Shown: positions 47,678-60,335 of the stretch, one piece after another | Layout of the letters: each line of letters begins with the position of its first letter | Position numbering within the stretch: the stretch's first letter is position 1 | NCBI RefSeq assembly: GCF_022539505.1 | Contig: NC_061508.1 | Span: 341,323,484 to 341,387,483, forward strand | From: Lolium rigidum | Lineage: Eukaryota; Streptophyta; Magnoliopsida; Poales; Poaceae | Direction of reading: 5' to 3' | DNA: 64,000 nt | Notes under the pieces: model-generated | What the model was told of the DNA's origin: nothing | Seen by the model: the letters and a program-made list of their open reading frames with translations, nothing else | The model's database searches: none | Translations under genes and position numbers: made by a program

Positions 47678-48756
47678 AATGTTTGTGCTAGTAGCAATGT
47701 ATTCTTACTATGGTGATTGCGATCCAATGATTTTTTCTGCATGCAATAATTTATCACGACCCATTCTCTATTTCCAGCTCCGCCATCTCGTTGACACTCT
47801 CGCCCACGGTGTGCTAGTTCCACTGGGTTGCTCGGGTTGGCGCCGTCGTGGCAAACGGCCAAACGGCGTCCCCAACGACCTCTTCGTGCCGGGGAACTAG
47901 CTATGTTGTGGGACATAACGATGTGTGCATCGCTAGCAGAGCGTAATGCTCTATTTCACACCGTTCCTTTCTCCATGAGAATGTAATGCTCTATTACACA
48001 CCGTTCCTGTCCTAGTTTCGAGTCCGGCTGCGAGTACCGATCCATTGACGTCAGGTTGTAGCTGTTTTTCTGTGTGTAAAATGTATTGCCATGGTTTCCT
48101 TGTGATGTATGTGAATTGTGTTGCGCAAACCCTAGCTGGATATCACACTCAAACTCACACGAGTTCGAGCGAGAAGAGAGAGCGAGAGACGGAAAAACAA
48201 CGCACACACGAAGGTTTTGCTTTTCTGTCTTTCTCTTACTTTTATTCCGAAGACATGCAAATCATTCCGTGAAGAGCGCAATGCCCACGATTAGATTGTG
48301 CCATCCCACGGCCTGGGGCATGCCCGCGGTGACCCTACTTTAGGCGGATAGATTGCACAAACACAACTCTGTTCAACTGAAAAACTTGAACTGAACACGT
48401 CTATTCCTAGGTGACGAAACTGATCTTTTCGACACCTAGAACCCTACAAGTTAAAATAGCTAGTTATTCCAACGAATTGATTTTGCACATCGTGAGCATC
48501 AGATATCGTTCATGCAATTTTGAAACCCCCTTCTCCCATTCTATGATCGAGATGTGCTGCTTATGTTGGGATGCATATAAATTGGATCAAATGTACTCCA
48601 GTATATCTGCCACGAGTTGGCACATATGCATCACTATGGAACATCACAAAAACGATGCCCCCCAACAACCGTTGCGCCCTCTGAAGTTGTCCCACCATCG
48701 CAGATCACCTTGAACAGTATCATGAGCAGATCTTTCCCTCCACACCAATCATGAGT
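47678..48756. other. Intergenic DNA with one 26-bp direct repeat
   Basis: GTAATGCTCTATTTCACACC is at 47943 and again, with one change, at 47983 (40-bp spacing, 26 bp shared). Otherwise nothing recognised. Confidence 0.5.
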
Positions 48757-49925
48757 TTTTTTTATTCCTCTCGTATATCGTCGTCACGCCTTTAATGATA
48801 GGTTTTGAAAAAGATTTTTCATACCAAGGCAACACCTTCAAGAAGGGATGTGACATTGACACTGCTCGGGCCAACAAACTAGACCTAGGCTTTCCCCTGG
48901 TACTAGAAGGAGAATGCGACCTAGGCTTTCCCCTGGTACTAGAAGGAGAATGCAGATGGGGTACCCATGACGCCAAGAAGGGATGGCGACACTAGCAGGC
49001 GCCTCCTCATCAGTGCCGAATGAGCCGGACAAGGATTTCTCCTGAACCCCACAACTACAATCCCTCAAAGATATGTGGCTTAGAAGCCCTGCGAGGTCTA
49101 GGTGCGGAAGTGGTAGGGCACGTCAGCCGCCCATCGGCGGACATGATAGACGCACAACGACCTGCAAAGCTCGGGGTGAACAAGGCCCGCCAAGCACTGC
49201 AAATTCCAGGCCCGCCTATCCTGTATCTGGCACGCAACAAGCTCGCGACAACCGTCACCTCCGCCTCGCCGTCGCTCGGAAACCCCACACCATCCCACCC
49301 TCACGCAAAAGCCTCACCACCACCACACACGCCACTCACCAGCATGCGCCGCAAGGATCTCAAAGCCACGGGAGGTCACCGTTGAGCCCCCATCGGCAGA
49401 TCCCGCGCTGCCTAGTCCAGATCTAGCCTGCAGCGAGCACCGACATAACAACGTAGCACGCCACCGGCCTCCAAGCTATGTAGCTTGCCGCCAGGATGTC
49501 CCCTCCTACCTCTGCAGATGGGAGGTAGAGCCACCAACCACCACGACTCTGCCTCTACCAGCCACTGCAGAGACGGCGCGAGCTGCCACGGCCCTTGCTG
49601 CATGAAGAAATCGCCACTCCCAACTGTCCATATCGACAAGACCACCTCACTGCCCGTCACGCCACCCCTGCAAGTCAGGCCCGAGCGCTGTCACGTTGTA
49701 GCGCGCCACGCCCTGGCTTGGAGGGGCTTCCCCGCATCCACCCTCCCGAGCAGGAGGACGACATGTTCGGTCTTTGTTCGATCACACCCTCTATCAGTGC
49801 TCAGCAACGGGAAGGTGGAGAGGCGGGGGCCGACGGTAAAGGGATCTAGGATTTCCCCGTGATCGCCACGCGGGGACGACGTTGGAGGGGAAGGGGGAAG
49901 AAGCCACTGAAACATGAAACTGGCC
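48757..49925. repeat. Unclassified GC-rich repeat, retroposon-like
   Basis: Starts with a T-rich stretch (48754-48763) then CACCTTCAAGAAGG and a CDS-like but low-information GC-rich body on both strands, similar in build to the 34488-35656 insertion. Includes the 36-bp duplication 48882-48953. Frames overlap on both strands; no protein defended. Family inferred only from layout. Confidence 0.4.
48882..48953. repeat. 36-bp perfect tandem duplication
   Basis: Two identical units (48882-48917, 48918-48953) beginning GACCTAGGCTTTCCCCTGGT. The unit is 12 codons long, so it would keep a reading frame. Confidence 0.95.
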
Positions 49926-49929
49926 ACCA

Positions 49930-50315
49930 AAAAAGGAGCCAAGTGTAGGAGTTATGAACTCCTTATCTTAACACTTTCGTTTGTGGATTGTGAAGCAACA
50001 ATGTACTCGGTATCTTGTATAGAATCGGACACTCTAGCTTGACGGGAACTCTTCCAACTCACATCACCACTCCATTCAACATTCAAATTGGTTTAGGTTG
50101 CGAATTCTAATGAAGACTCCTTGGAATATGTACATAGATCTTGATTCACAATATGTATGCCCTTTATCTCAAGTTCTTTATCAATTTTTTTAATGATTCC
50201 TTGTTGGCCATATGATGTTAAATTCACTAGCGCAATTTCATAGTTAATTTGTCACTACCACAGTTTGGAAGAGGTGGCAAGTTCAACGGTCATGTAAAGG
50301 ACTAGCCATGCTAGT
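49930..50315. other. Unassigned sequence
   Basis: No recognisable gene or repeat; possible decayed retrotransposon. Confidence 0.4.
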
Positions 50316-50642
50316 TGATACGTCTCAAACGCATCTATAATTTTTTATGCTTCATGCTTGTTTTACACCAATTTATACGTGTTTTTGCTTACATTTTGTT
50401 GCACGTTTACATGATTTCTGGCACTAACATATTAACAAGATGTCACAGTGCCAGTACCCTGTTTTCTGTTGTTTTTGTATTTCAGAAAAATTATACAGGA
50501 AATATTCTCGGAATTGGATGAAACAAAAGCCAAAGTCAATATTTTACCGAAACGAAGGCGAAGTCCAGAGGGGGGTCGAAGAGGCGCCACAGGGCGGCCA
50601 GAGCTACCCTTGGCGCGGCCTGGCCTTGGCCCGCGGCAAGGG
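50316..50642 (+). mobile_element. Start of a gypsy LTR (Fatima-like)
   Basis: TGATACGTCTCAAACGCATC is the typical opening of a large Triticeae gypsy LTR group beginning TGATACGTCTC; the body (GGAAATATTCTCGGAATTGG, GGCGCCACAGGGCGG) also fits. Interrupted at 50643 by an Angela-type LTR. Confidence 0.65.
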
Positions 50643-51604
50643 TGCTAGAGATATGTCCAAGAGGAAATAATAAAAGTGTTTATTGTTATATCTTAGTGTT
50701 CCTGATAAATGTTTACATCCCATGCTATAATTGTATTAACCAAAAACATTAATACTTTTGTGTTTTGTAAATATAAAGGAGTCCCTAGTAAGCCTCTTGT
50801 TAAACTACCTTGTTGATTAATAGATGATCATGGTTTCCTGATCATGAACATTGGATGTTATTAATAACAAGATTATATCATTAGGTGAATGATGTGATCA
50901 ACATACACCCATAGTAAGCGTAGCATATGATCAAGTCATTAATTCGTTGTGTTTCAAGCTTTAAATATACATAGTAACCTAATCCTTCGATCATAAGATA
51001 TTGTTAATCACCTACACCGGATGGATGCTTTGATGACACCAAACACTAATGTATAAATGAGTTGTTATAAAGGTGGCATTAAGTGTTCGGAAAGTATAGG
51101 GTTGAGGCACTTGTATCAATAGTGGGATTTATCCATCCTAATAACAAATAGATATACTATGGGCTCTCTCGGTGAAATGACATCCAATTAGCTTGCAAGC
51201 ATGTGAATGGTTCACAAGGGATATCATATCACGGTACGAGTAAAGAGCACTTATCGGTAACGAGGTTGAACTAGGTATAGAGATACCGACGATCAAACTT
51301 CGGATAAGTAAAATATCGCAAGACAAAGATAATTGTTTTTTATGTGAATGGTTCTTTCGATCATAAAGTCATCGTTGAATATGTGGGAGCTATTATGGAT
51401 CTCTAGGTCCCGCTATTAGTTATTGATCGGAGAGGAGTCTTGATCATGTCCACATAGTTCTCGAACCATAGGGTGACACACTTAAGGTTTGATGTCGTTT
51501 TAAGTAGATATGGAATATGAAATGGAGTTCGAATGTTGTTCGGAGTCTCGGATGGGATCCAGGACATCACGAGGAGTTCCGAAATGGTCTGGAGAATAAG
51601 ATTC
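50643..51604 (+). mobile_element. Old, partial Angela-type LTR
   Basis: Aligns throughout with the first ~960 bp of the LTR at 51815 (AATAATAAAA, CCATGCTATAATTGTATTAA, GGAGTCCCTAGTAAGCCTCT, GATGGGATCCAGGACATCAC) with many substitutions. Ends at GGAGAATAAGATTC where a new LTR starts. Its 3' half should lie outside the window. Confidence 0.85.
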
Positions 51605-51814
51605 TGTTGCCTGCCAAAACTCACCGGCGAGCAGCGACGAGCAACACGAAGAGCCGGGAGGCTCCCAGAACTGCTGATGGGCCCTGGTCCCTCGGGCGAT
51701 GGCCCGCAAAGTCCGGCACACGTCCTGGCTATTGCGAGGGCGTGCCACCTAACCTATACCTGGTCAGGAAGGTGATGGATTGCTTCAATTAGTTTCCTGC
51801 ATGGCAGACACGTA
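51605..51814 (+). mobile_element. Left part of a Tat/Retand-like LTR
   Basis: TGTTGCCTGCCAAAACTCAC begins a new element exactly where the old Angela LTR breaks. It runs to GGCAGACACGTA and, after removal of the younger Angela element and one ACGTA, continues at 60336. Confidence 0.65.
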
Positions 51815-53539
51815 TGTTGGAGATATGCCCAAGAGGCAATAATAAAATAGTTATTATAATATATCTTTGTGTTTATGATAATGTTTGCATACCATGCTAT
51901 AATTGTATTAAACCGAAACATTGATACATGTGTGTTATGTAAACAACAAGGAGTCCCTAGTAAGCCTCTTGTATAACTAGCTTGTTGATTAATGGATGAT
52001 CATGGTTTCGTGATCATGAACATTGGATGTTATTAATAACAAGGTTATGTCATTAGGTGAATGATATAATGGACACACACCCAAATGAGCGTAGCATAAG
52101 ATCAAGTCATTAAGTTCAATTTGCTATAAGCTTTCGATACATAGTTGCCTAAGTCCTTCGACCATGAGATCATGTAAATCACTTACACCGGAAGGGTACT
52201 TTGATTACATCAAACGCCATTGCGTAAATGGGTGGTTATAAAGATGGGATTAAGTATTCGGAAAGTGTGAGTTGAGGCATATGGATCAATAGTGGGATTT
52301 GTCCATCCTGATGACGGATAGATATACTCTGGGCCCTCTCGGTGGAATGTCATCTAATTAGCTTGCAAGCATATGAATGGTTCATAAGAGATCACATACC
52401 ACGGTACGAGTAAAGAGTACTTGTCGGTAACGAGGTTGAACAAGGTATGGAGATACCGATGATCGAACCTCGGACAAGTAAAATATCGCGAGACAAAGGG
52501 AATTGGCATCGTATGTATATGGTTCAATCGATCACTAAGTCATCGTTGAATATGTGGGAGCCATTATGGATCTCCAGATCCCGCTATTGGTTATTGCTCG
52601 GAGAGGAGTCTCGACCATGTCTGCATAGTTCGCGAACCGTAGGGTGACGCGCTTAAGGTTCGATGTCGCATAAGTAGATTTGGAATATGGTATGGAGACG
52701 AAGTTTGTTCGGAGTCTCGGATGGGATCCAGGACATCACGAGGAGGTCCGGAATGGTCCGGAGAATAAGATTCATATAAGGAAAGTTGATTTCTAGGTTT
52801 CGGAAAAGTTCGGGATTTTTCGAGTGAAAGATCGGGAAGGTTCTAGAAGGTTCCGGGGGTCCCACCAGTGGGCCCACGACCCTAGGAGGCCTAGCATGGG
52901 CCGAGGGGGTGCACCCTAGCCTAATGGGCCAGGGGCACATGCCCCTCAAGGCCCAGGCCGGCCAACCCTAGGGTTTTCCCCAAAACCCTAGGGGGATCAA
53001 CTTGGGGGGAAGAATTCCCCCTCCCCCCTTTGGCCGCCGGCCCTAGATGGGTTTGGGGCATTGGGGGGCCACCCAAACCGACCTCCCCCCTATATAAAGA
53101 GGGGAGGGGGCAGGGGGCGTTCACCCCTTCCACAGCAAGTTCTGGCCGCCCCCCTCTCTCCTCCATAGAGCTGTTCCGGCTTGGCGAAGCCTGCAAATTT
53201 TCTCCTCCACCACCACCACCACGCCGTCGTGTTGTTGGGATTCTGAGGAGATATACCACACCTCCGCTGCCCGCTGAAACAGGGAGAGGACGGGCTTCAT
53301 CGACACCGTACGCGCGACCGAGTACGGAAGTGCTGCCGGATTGCGGCACCGGGGACGATCGTCTACATCAACAACGAGATCCGATCTCGTAGGCTTTGGA
53401 AATCTTCAAGGGTTAGTATCTTATCAATCTCGTTGCTTCGATCTTGTAGATTAGATCTTGGGTGTTCCATAGATTAGATCTTGGATTTATTCGTCTTGCG
53501 GTAGGAAAATTTTTGTTTTCTATGCTACGAACCCCATCA
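51815..53539 (+). repeat. 5' LTR of the Angela-like element
   Basis: TGTTGGAGATATGCCC...GAACCCCATCA. CTATATAAAGAGGGG at about 53089 is the TATA region. Confidence 0.93.
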
Positions 53540-54332
53540 GTGGTATCAGAGCCATGTCTATGCATAGATCTGTTGCACGAGTAGAACACAATGGTTTTGT
53601 GGGCGGTGATGCTTTTGTTGCTTTAGTTTGTGCACTTTGCTTCTTGCGGGATGGTGGGATGAAGCGGCCCGGGCTAACTTTACATGACCGCGTCTCATGA
53701 GACTTGCTCCACGCTTGACATGCAACTTGTATTGCATAAGTGGCGTTGCGGGTGTCTGTCTCTCCCACCATAGTGAAGATTGTAATTTTGCACTTCTATT
53801 GACAACACTAGTATCACTGTTGTGGCTCATGTTCGTAGTTAGATTGGATCTTACTCGAAAACCCTAAACCACGTAAAATATGCAAACCAAATTAGAGGCG
53901 TCTAACTTGTTTTTTCGGGGTTTGGTGATGTGATATGGCCATGATGTGATGATGATTATATTTGATGTATGAGATGTTCATTATTGTATTATGGCAACCG
54001 GCAGGAGCCTAATGGTTGTCTTTAAATTTGTTAAGACATGCGTGTCTATTCATCATGTAATAGCGTTATTTCAAGTAGTTGTTATAGTAGCTATAAGTGA
54101 TGGACAACCATGAAGCGGCGCCACAGACCTTGGTGCAATGCTGGTAATGATGGAGATCATGATAATGTGCTTGGAGATGGAGATCAAAAGCACAAGAAGA
54201 AAGGCCATATCATATCACATATTATGAATTGCATGTGATGTTAATCCTTTATGCATCTTATCTTGCTTAGATCGCGACGGTAGCATTATAAGATGATCCC
54301 TCTCACTAAATATCAAGATAATAAAGTGTTCA

Positions 54333-54495
54333 TCCTTAGTATGCACCGTTGCTAAGACTTGTCGTTTCGAAGCATCTCGTGATGATCGGGTGTGATAGAC
54401 TCTACATGTGCATACAACGGGTGCAAGCCAGATTTGCACACGCGGATACTAAGGTTGCCTTGACGAGCCTAGCATGTACAGACATGGTCTCGGAA
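54333..54495 (+). repeat. 163-bp direct repeat, copy 1
   Basis: TCCTTAGTATGCACCGTTGC to GACATGGTCTCGGAA; repeated at 55191-55354 with about ten changes. Non-coding, in the first part of the Copia interior. Confidence 0.88.
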
Positions 54496-55190
54496 CACGG
54501 GATACCGAAAGGTAGAGCATGAGTCATATGAATGATATGATGAACACTTTGAGTGTTCGCCTTTGAATCTACATCTTTTCTCGTGATGATCGGACTTGGT
54601 GTAGTGGATTTGGTTCGTGTAATCACTAAGACAATGCGAGGGATGTTGTTTTGAGTGGGAGTTCACCTAGTTAATTGAAGAATTAAAAATGAACTCAAAT
54701 TATCATGAACATAGTCTGAATAGTATTTTGAATTAAAATTTTTAGAATTGGCATCTGTTTTCTACTGTGCGCTAGTCTTGTAATTGAGATAGAAATACTG
54801 TTGAGTCTGACAAGTAACTTTACGAACTGGTACCGTATTGTTAAAGAATCAAGATATGATTAAGTCCTAATGCAAACTTTTAGTAAACCTCACATTGATG
54901 ATTCAAAGAGCAATGGTTTCAATTAGTACCTTAAATCATCTTGTCTCCGTGAAACTTGAAGTTCAAATCCGTTTGAAAAGTAAGGAGCTGAAAATTTTGT
55001 TTTCAGAAATGAGCAAGGTATGAGATATATGTGATATCTAAGACTTTATTGCAAGATGATAGAATATAATCTAGTGAGACTACATAAACTCATAAGTTTT
55101 ATGGGAATGTACGAAGGTTGAAGATGCTAGGCATCCCAATCCTCCAACTAGTTGGGCACTAACGATATTCGCATATCCATGAAGTGATCG

Positions 55191-55354
55191 TCCTTAGTAT
55201 GCACCGTTGCTAAGACTCGTCGCTTCGAAGCATCTCGTGATGATCGGGTGTTATAGATTCTACGTGTGCATACAACGGGTGCAAGCCAGATTTGCACATG
55301 CGAATACTAAGGTTAAACTTTACGAGCCTAGCATGTACAGACATGGTCTCGGAA
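55191..55354 (+). repeat. 163-bp direct repeat, copy 2
   Basis: Second copy of 54333-54495, about 860 bp downstream. Copies differ more than the LTRs do, so the duplication predates insertion. Confidence 0.88.
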
Positions 55355-58300
55355 AGTCGTCATGATTTGATGGATAAAATTATGAGTGAAATTGTTCATT
55401 ACATTAAGAGGTTACTAATAGTGAAATCTAGAACACTTGTCATGTGATGGTCAATTTCAAGGTAAGAACCTCAAGGTTATTGGTATTTGACCAATGGACC
55501 TAGAAGTTATTGAAGGTGAAGTGTTCTCTGAGAATGAGGAAAGATAAAAGAGAAACTACAAAAGATATTTTGGCAGAAAGAAAGAAAAGACTAGAAAGTC
55601 TAGCTCGGGTGTATATAGATGATATACATGTTATGGATGTATTCCTTGTTTGGTCACACAATGAAATTCTTGGGTAATTGTACCATATTGGTTGGTATGA
55701 GGTGTCATACAAGAGAACGCAATACAAGAATACAATGGCCTAAGTGATCGACAAGGAATATGGTAGAAATGCACGTCTGGAACAAAATAAAGTGTTATTG
55801 TGTTCGTCGTTGGCATTTTATCTAGCCCTTCGGATTTTATAATAAAGAACTTTACAATGGTTGTTATGTTCTAGTCAAATGAAAACAATGAGTTGTTCAA
55901 TTATGACATATTCCATGTACGATGGATAAGTTATTATAAATCTTTATGGTGAAGCACACATGCATAACACTGACGTTAAAATACCATAAGGCAAATGATA
56001 TGAATTCCACTCATTAGTGGAACCGCCATTTAGGCCATGTTAGAAAGGAACGCATGAAGGAACTCCATTTGAATGGATTTTTGGAGTCATATGATTTTTG
56101 AATCATTTGGCGCTTGCAAATCTCTTCTAAAGAGAATGACTTAAATACCGTTCATAGGCCAAGAGTTGAACGGGCAACTAACTTAGTGGAAACATACATG
56201 ATGATGTATATGGTTCACTTGGGCATAGTTGTGTGCGGGAGATTCTTCGACTTCATGAAAACTTCCAACAATGAATTGAGTGTATATATGTGGATATATT
56301 TATTCGATAAGGAAGAAGTTTGAAACATTTGAATGGATTCAAATAAATTTCAGCATGAAGTGAAAATCATCGTAATAGAAAAGTCAAATATCTGTGATTG
56401 GATCATGGTGGAAATATTTGAATTACGAGTTTTAGCGAACATCTAAGAGAGTTATGAAATTGTTCTACAACTCACGTTTCTTGGAGCATCATAGTGATGA
56501 TGAAGTATCCGAGAGACGTATCCAAACCTGTTGGGTTAATGATGAGATAAAATAAAATGATGCCATTATATTTTGTGGATTATGCTTTAGAGACTACCGC
56601 TTTTACACTAAATAGAGCGTCATCATAATCCGTTGAAATGACACCATATGAGTTATGGCATGGGTATAAACCCTAATAGTCCTTTCTTAGATTTTGGTAT
56701 GCGTAGCATAAGTAAATGAGTTTACAACCAAAATCGGATGAATGTCTTTGTTGGTTATCCCATGAGAATTGATTGGGAATTCTTTCCACTATGAAGTCAA
56801 AGACAAAAGTGTTTGTCGATGTTTCTTACTTATTTCAAAGAAATTGTTTCTAGCGAACTATTTGAGTGGGAGGACAATGGAACTTGATAAGGTTTATGAA
56901 CCTGAGCATGATGATCAGAGTAGCACAACATCGGAAATGGTTCGGAAGCGACTACGAAGATCATGGCTCCCATGTCTACAAAGTGTTATAGTCATGGAGA
57001 TCAAAGTACTTATTGAACCTTGTAGATGTGGTTTATTTTGTGATCAAATAAATGATTTGTGGACAAAGGATTGTTTTTGAACAATGATAAACCAACTACA
57101 TACAAAGAAGTTATGATGGGCCCTGACTCCGTTAAAATGGCTATGCGCCATGAAATCCAAGATAGATGAGTACTTTTTGAAAGCATATGGATCTATAAAA
57201 TAGATGGACTTGGATGGAATATCCTCAAAGAAGCTTGACTTATCGAAAAGTTGTTTACGACAAAGTTCAAAGAGTTGACTACGATAAGATTAGATCTTCC
57301 GTGGCAATGCTTATAGTCTATGTGGATTATTCTAGTAGTCGCTACATATTTCTTTTATGAGATATGATAGTAGGATGGCAGAAATACATTCCTTACCAGA
57401 AGTGTGTATGAAGGATGTATACTAGATACAACCAAGAGTTTTGCTGGTCCGTGGAATACTAGATAGGTATACAAATTTCAATTGGATGAAGTGAGTATCG
57501 CGGAGTTGGAATCTTCACCGGATGAAATAATCAAAGAGTTTTGATTTCATCAGAAACGATGAAGATGCTTGCATTTGCAAGAAATTAAGTGGGAGCGCTG
57601 AGACATATTTGTAATACTTTATGTAGATGACATATCGTTGATTATAAATAGTGTAATTATAAAATTGATTAAAAGGTTTCATTGAGAATTAACATCAATG
57701 AAAGGATATGAATTGAAACATATTTAGTGTCAAGATCTATGAAGATAGATTGAAACACATAATAAGTTTAAGTTAAAGTACATAGAATGAATATTGAAGT
57801 AGTTCAATACAAAATGTTAAGAAGATGTTCTTTTCATGTGAAGGTTTAACAAGACTTGAGTGTATTTGACACTCGATGAGTAAATACACATGAGTGATTT
57901 CAGATCACGAATAATATGTACGAAGTCAGATGTCCTGTGCTCTAAAGTGTTACGAGCATATACCAGAATGATTCATGTAATGATCATTGGACAACAGTGA
58001 GAATATCCCTGAGTGCTTTAGAAGAACCAAGGGTATATATATATAGTTTTTGTATGGGGTAATGACAAACAAATCGCTGTAAGGTGTTGCACCGATATTG
58101 TTTTGATCACATATAAGAATAAAATTTCAATCTCAATTAGGCTAAGTGTTATTTAAAAGGTAGCACAATGAGCTAGAATATGTCTATGCTAGATTTAGAT
58201 GAGTTCTAAATATTGTGACGGATTCTACAAATGAAGGCAGAGTATGTCATTGTTTTGACAATGACTCGATGATGTTAAGTCGAGGAGTTCTTTGAGAACT

Positions 58301-58605
58301 TGGTGTAGTTCCGACAGTGTCGAACTTTGAAGCTATATTGTGTGTGACAATATTAGTGACTTATTTCGGACCGCGGAATTAAGGTTCCACCGGAGGACTA
58401 AGCATATACAATTAATGCCGACTCATTTGGAAAATGAGTGATGCGTTGAGACGCAAATGAATTGCAAAATACATACGTTTCGAGCATGTCGGATCCGTTG
58501 ACTAAAACCTCTCCCGTGAGCAAAACATGATAAGCACCGGAAGGCCAAGGTGTTATATCTTTACATATGTAAACTAGATTATTGACTCTAGTGCAAGTGG
58601 GAGAC

Positions 58606-60330
58606 TGTTGGAGATATGCCCAAGAGGCAATAATAAAATAGTTATTATAATATATCTTTGTGTTTATGATAATGTTTGCATACCATGCTATAATTGTATT
58701 AAACCGAAACATTGATACATGTGTGTTATGTAAACAACAAGGAGTCCCTAGTAAGCCTCTTGTATAACTAGCTTGTTGATTAATGGATGATCATGGTTTC
58801 GTGATCATGAACATTGGATGTTATTAATAACAAGGTTATGTCATTAGGTGAATGATATAATGGACACACACCCAAATGAGCGTAGCATAAGATCAAGTCA
58901 TTAAGTTCAATTTGCTATAAGCTTTCGATACATAGTTGCCTAAGTCCTTCGACCATGAGATCATGTAAATCACTTACACCGGAAGGGTACTTTGATTACA
59001 TCAAACGCCATTGCGTAAATGGGTGGTTATAAAGATGGGATTAAGTATTCGGAAAGTGTGAGTTGAGGCATATGGATCAATAGTGGGATTTGTCCATCCC
59101 GATGACGGATAGATATACTCTGGGCCCTCTCGGTGGAATGTCATCTAATTAGCTTGCAAGCATATGAATGGTTCATAAGAGATCACATACCACGGTACGA
59201 GTAAAGAGTACTTGTCGGTAACGAGGTTGAACAAGGTATGGAGATACCGATGATCGAACCTCGGACAAGTAAAATATCGCGAGACAAAGGGAATTGGCAT
59301 CGTATGTATATGGTTCAATCGATCACTAAGTCATCGTTGAATATGTGGGAGCCATTATGGATCTCCAGATCCCGCTATTGGTTATTGCTCGGAGAGGAGT
59401 CTCGACCATGTCTGCATAGTTCGCGAACCGTAGGGTGACGCGCTTAAGGTTCGATGTCGCATAAGTAGATTTGGAATATGGTATGGAGACGAAGTTTGTT
59501 CGGAGTCTCGGATGGGATCCAGGACATCACGAGGAGGTCCGGAATGGTCCGGAGAATAAGATTCATATAAGGAAAGTTGATTTCTAGGTTTCGGAAAAGT
59601 TCGGGATTTTTCCGGTGAAAGACCGGGAAGGTTCTAGAAGGTTCCGGGGTCCCACCATTGGGCCCACGAACCTAGGAGGCCTAGCATGGGCCGAGGGGAT
59701 GCACCCTAGCCTAATGGGCCAGGGGCACATGCCCCTCAAGGCCCAGGCCGGCCAACCCTAGGGTTTTCCCCAAAACCCTAGGGGGATCAACTTGGGGGGA
59801 AGAATTCCCCCTCCCCCCTTTGGCCGCCGGCCCTAGATGGGTTTGGGGCATTGGGGGGCCACCCAAACCGACCTCCCCCCCTATATAAAGAGGGGAGGGG
59901 GCAGGGGGGCGTTCACCCCTTCCACAGCAAGTTCTGGCCGCCCCCTCTCTCCTCCATAGAGCTGTTCCGGCTTGGCGAAGCCCTGCAGCTTTTCTCCTCC
60001 ACCACCACCACCACGCCGTCGTGCTGCTGGGATTCCGAGGAGATCTACCACACCTCCGCTGCCCGCTGGAACGGGGAGAGGACGGGCTTCATCGACACCG
60101 TACGCGCGACCGAGTACGGAAGTGCTGCCGGATTGCGGCACGGGGACGATCGTCTACACCAACAACGAGATCTGATCTCGTAGGCTTTGGAAATCTTCAA
60201 GGGTTAGTATCTTATCAATCTCGTTGCTTCGATCTTGTAGATTAGATCTTGGGTGTTCCATAGATTAGATCTTGGATTTATTCGTCTTGCGGTAGGAAAA
60301 TTTTTGTTTTCTATGCTACGAACCCCATCA
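58606..60330 (+). repeat. 3' LTR of the Angela-like element
   Basis: Same length as the 5' LTR. The first ~970 bp show one substitution; nearly all others lie in the last ~750 bp. Confidence 0.93.
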
Positions 60331-60335
60331 ACGTA

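Larger units (their letters stand above)
53540..58605 (+). pseudogene. Degenerate Copia interior (gag-pol remnants)
   Basis: Primer site 53541-53553. Many stops and frameshifts; the longest frames are about 100 codons. Recognisable pieces: the Copia RT motif LYVDDI at 57617-57634, an integrase/RT-like stretch in 55360-57080, and a KAEYV-like RNase H remnant near 58232. Domain order fits Copia (integrase before RT). No functional protein. Confidence 0.75.
51815..60330 (+). mobile_element. Angela/BARE-type Ty1/Copia element, 8,516 bp, coding decayed
   Basis: LTRs of 1,725 bp each, TSD ACGTA at 51810-51814 and 60331-60335, primer site TGGTATCAGAGCC after the 5' LTR, polypurine GCAAGTGGGAGAC before the 3' LTR. 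LTRs about 99 percent alike by eye, yet the interior has no long frame. Young insertion of an already defective or non-autonomous template. Confidence 0.93.

Noticed and set aside
49020..49942. Several overlapping 70-125 codon frames
   Set aside because: GC-rich shadows on both strands with no recognisable motif.
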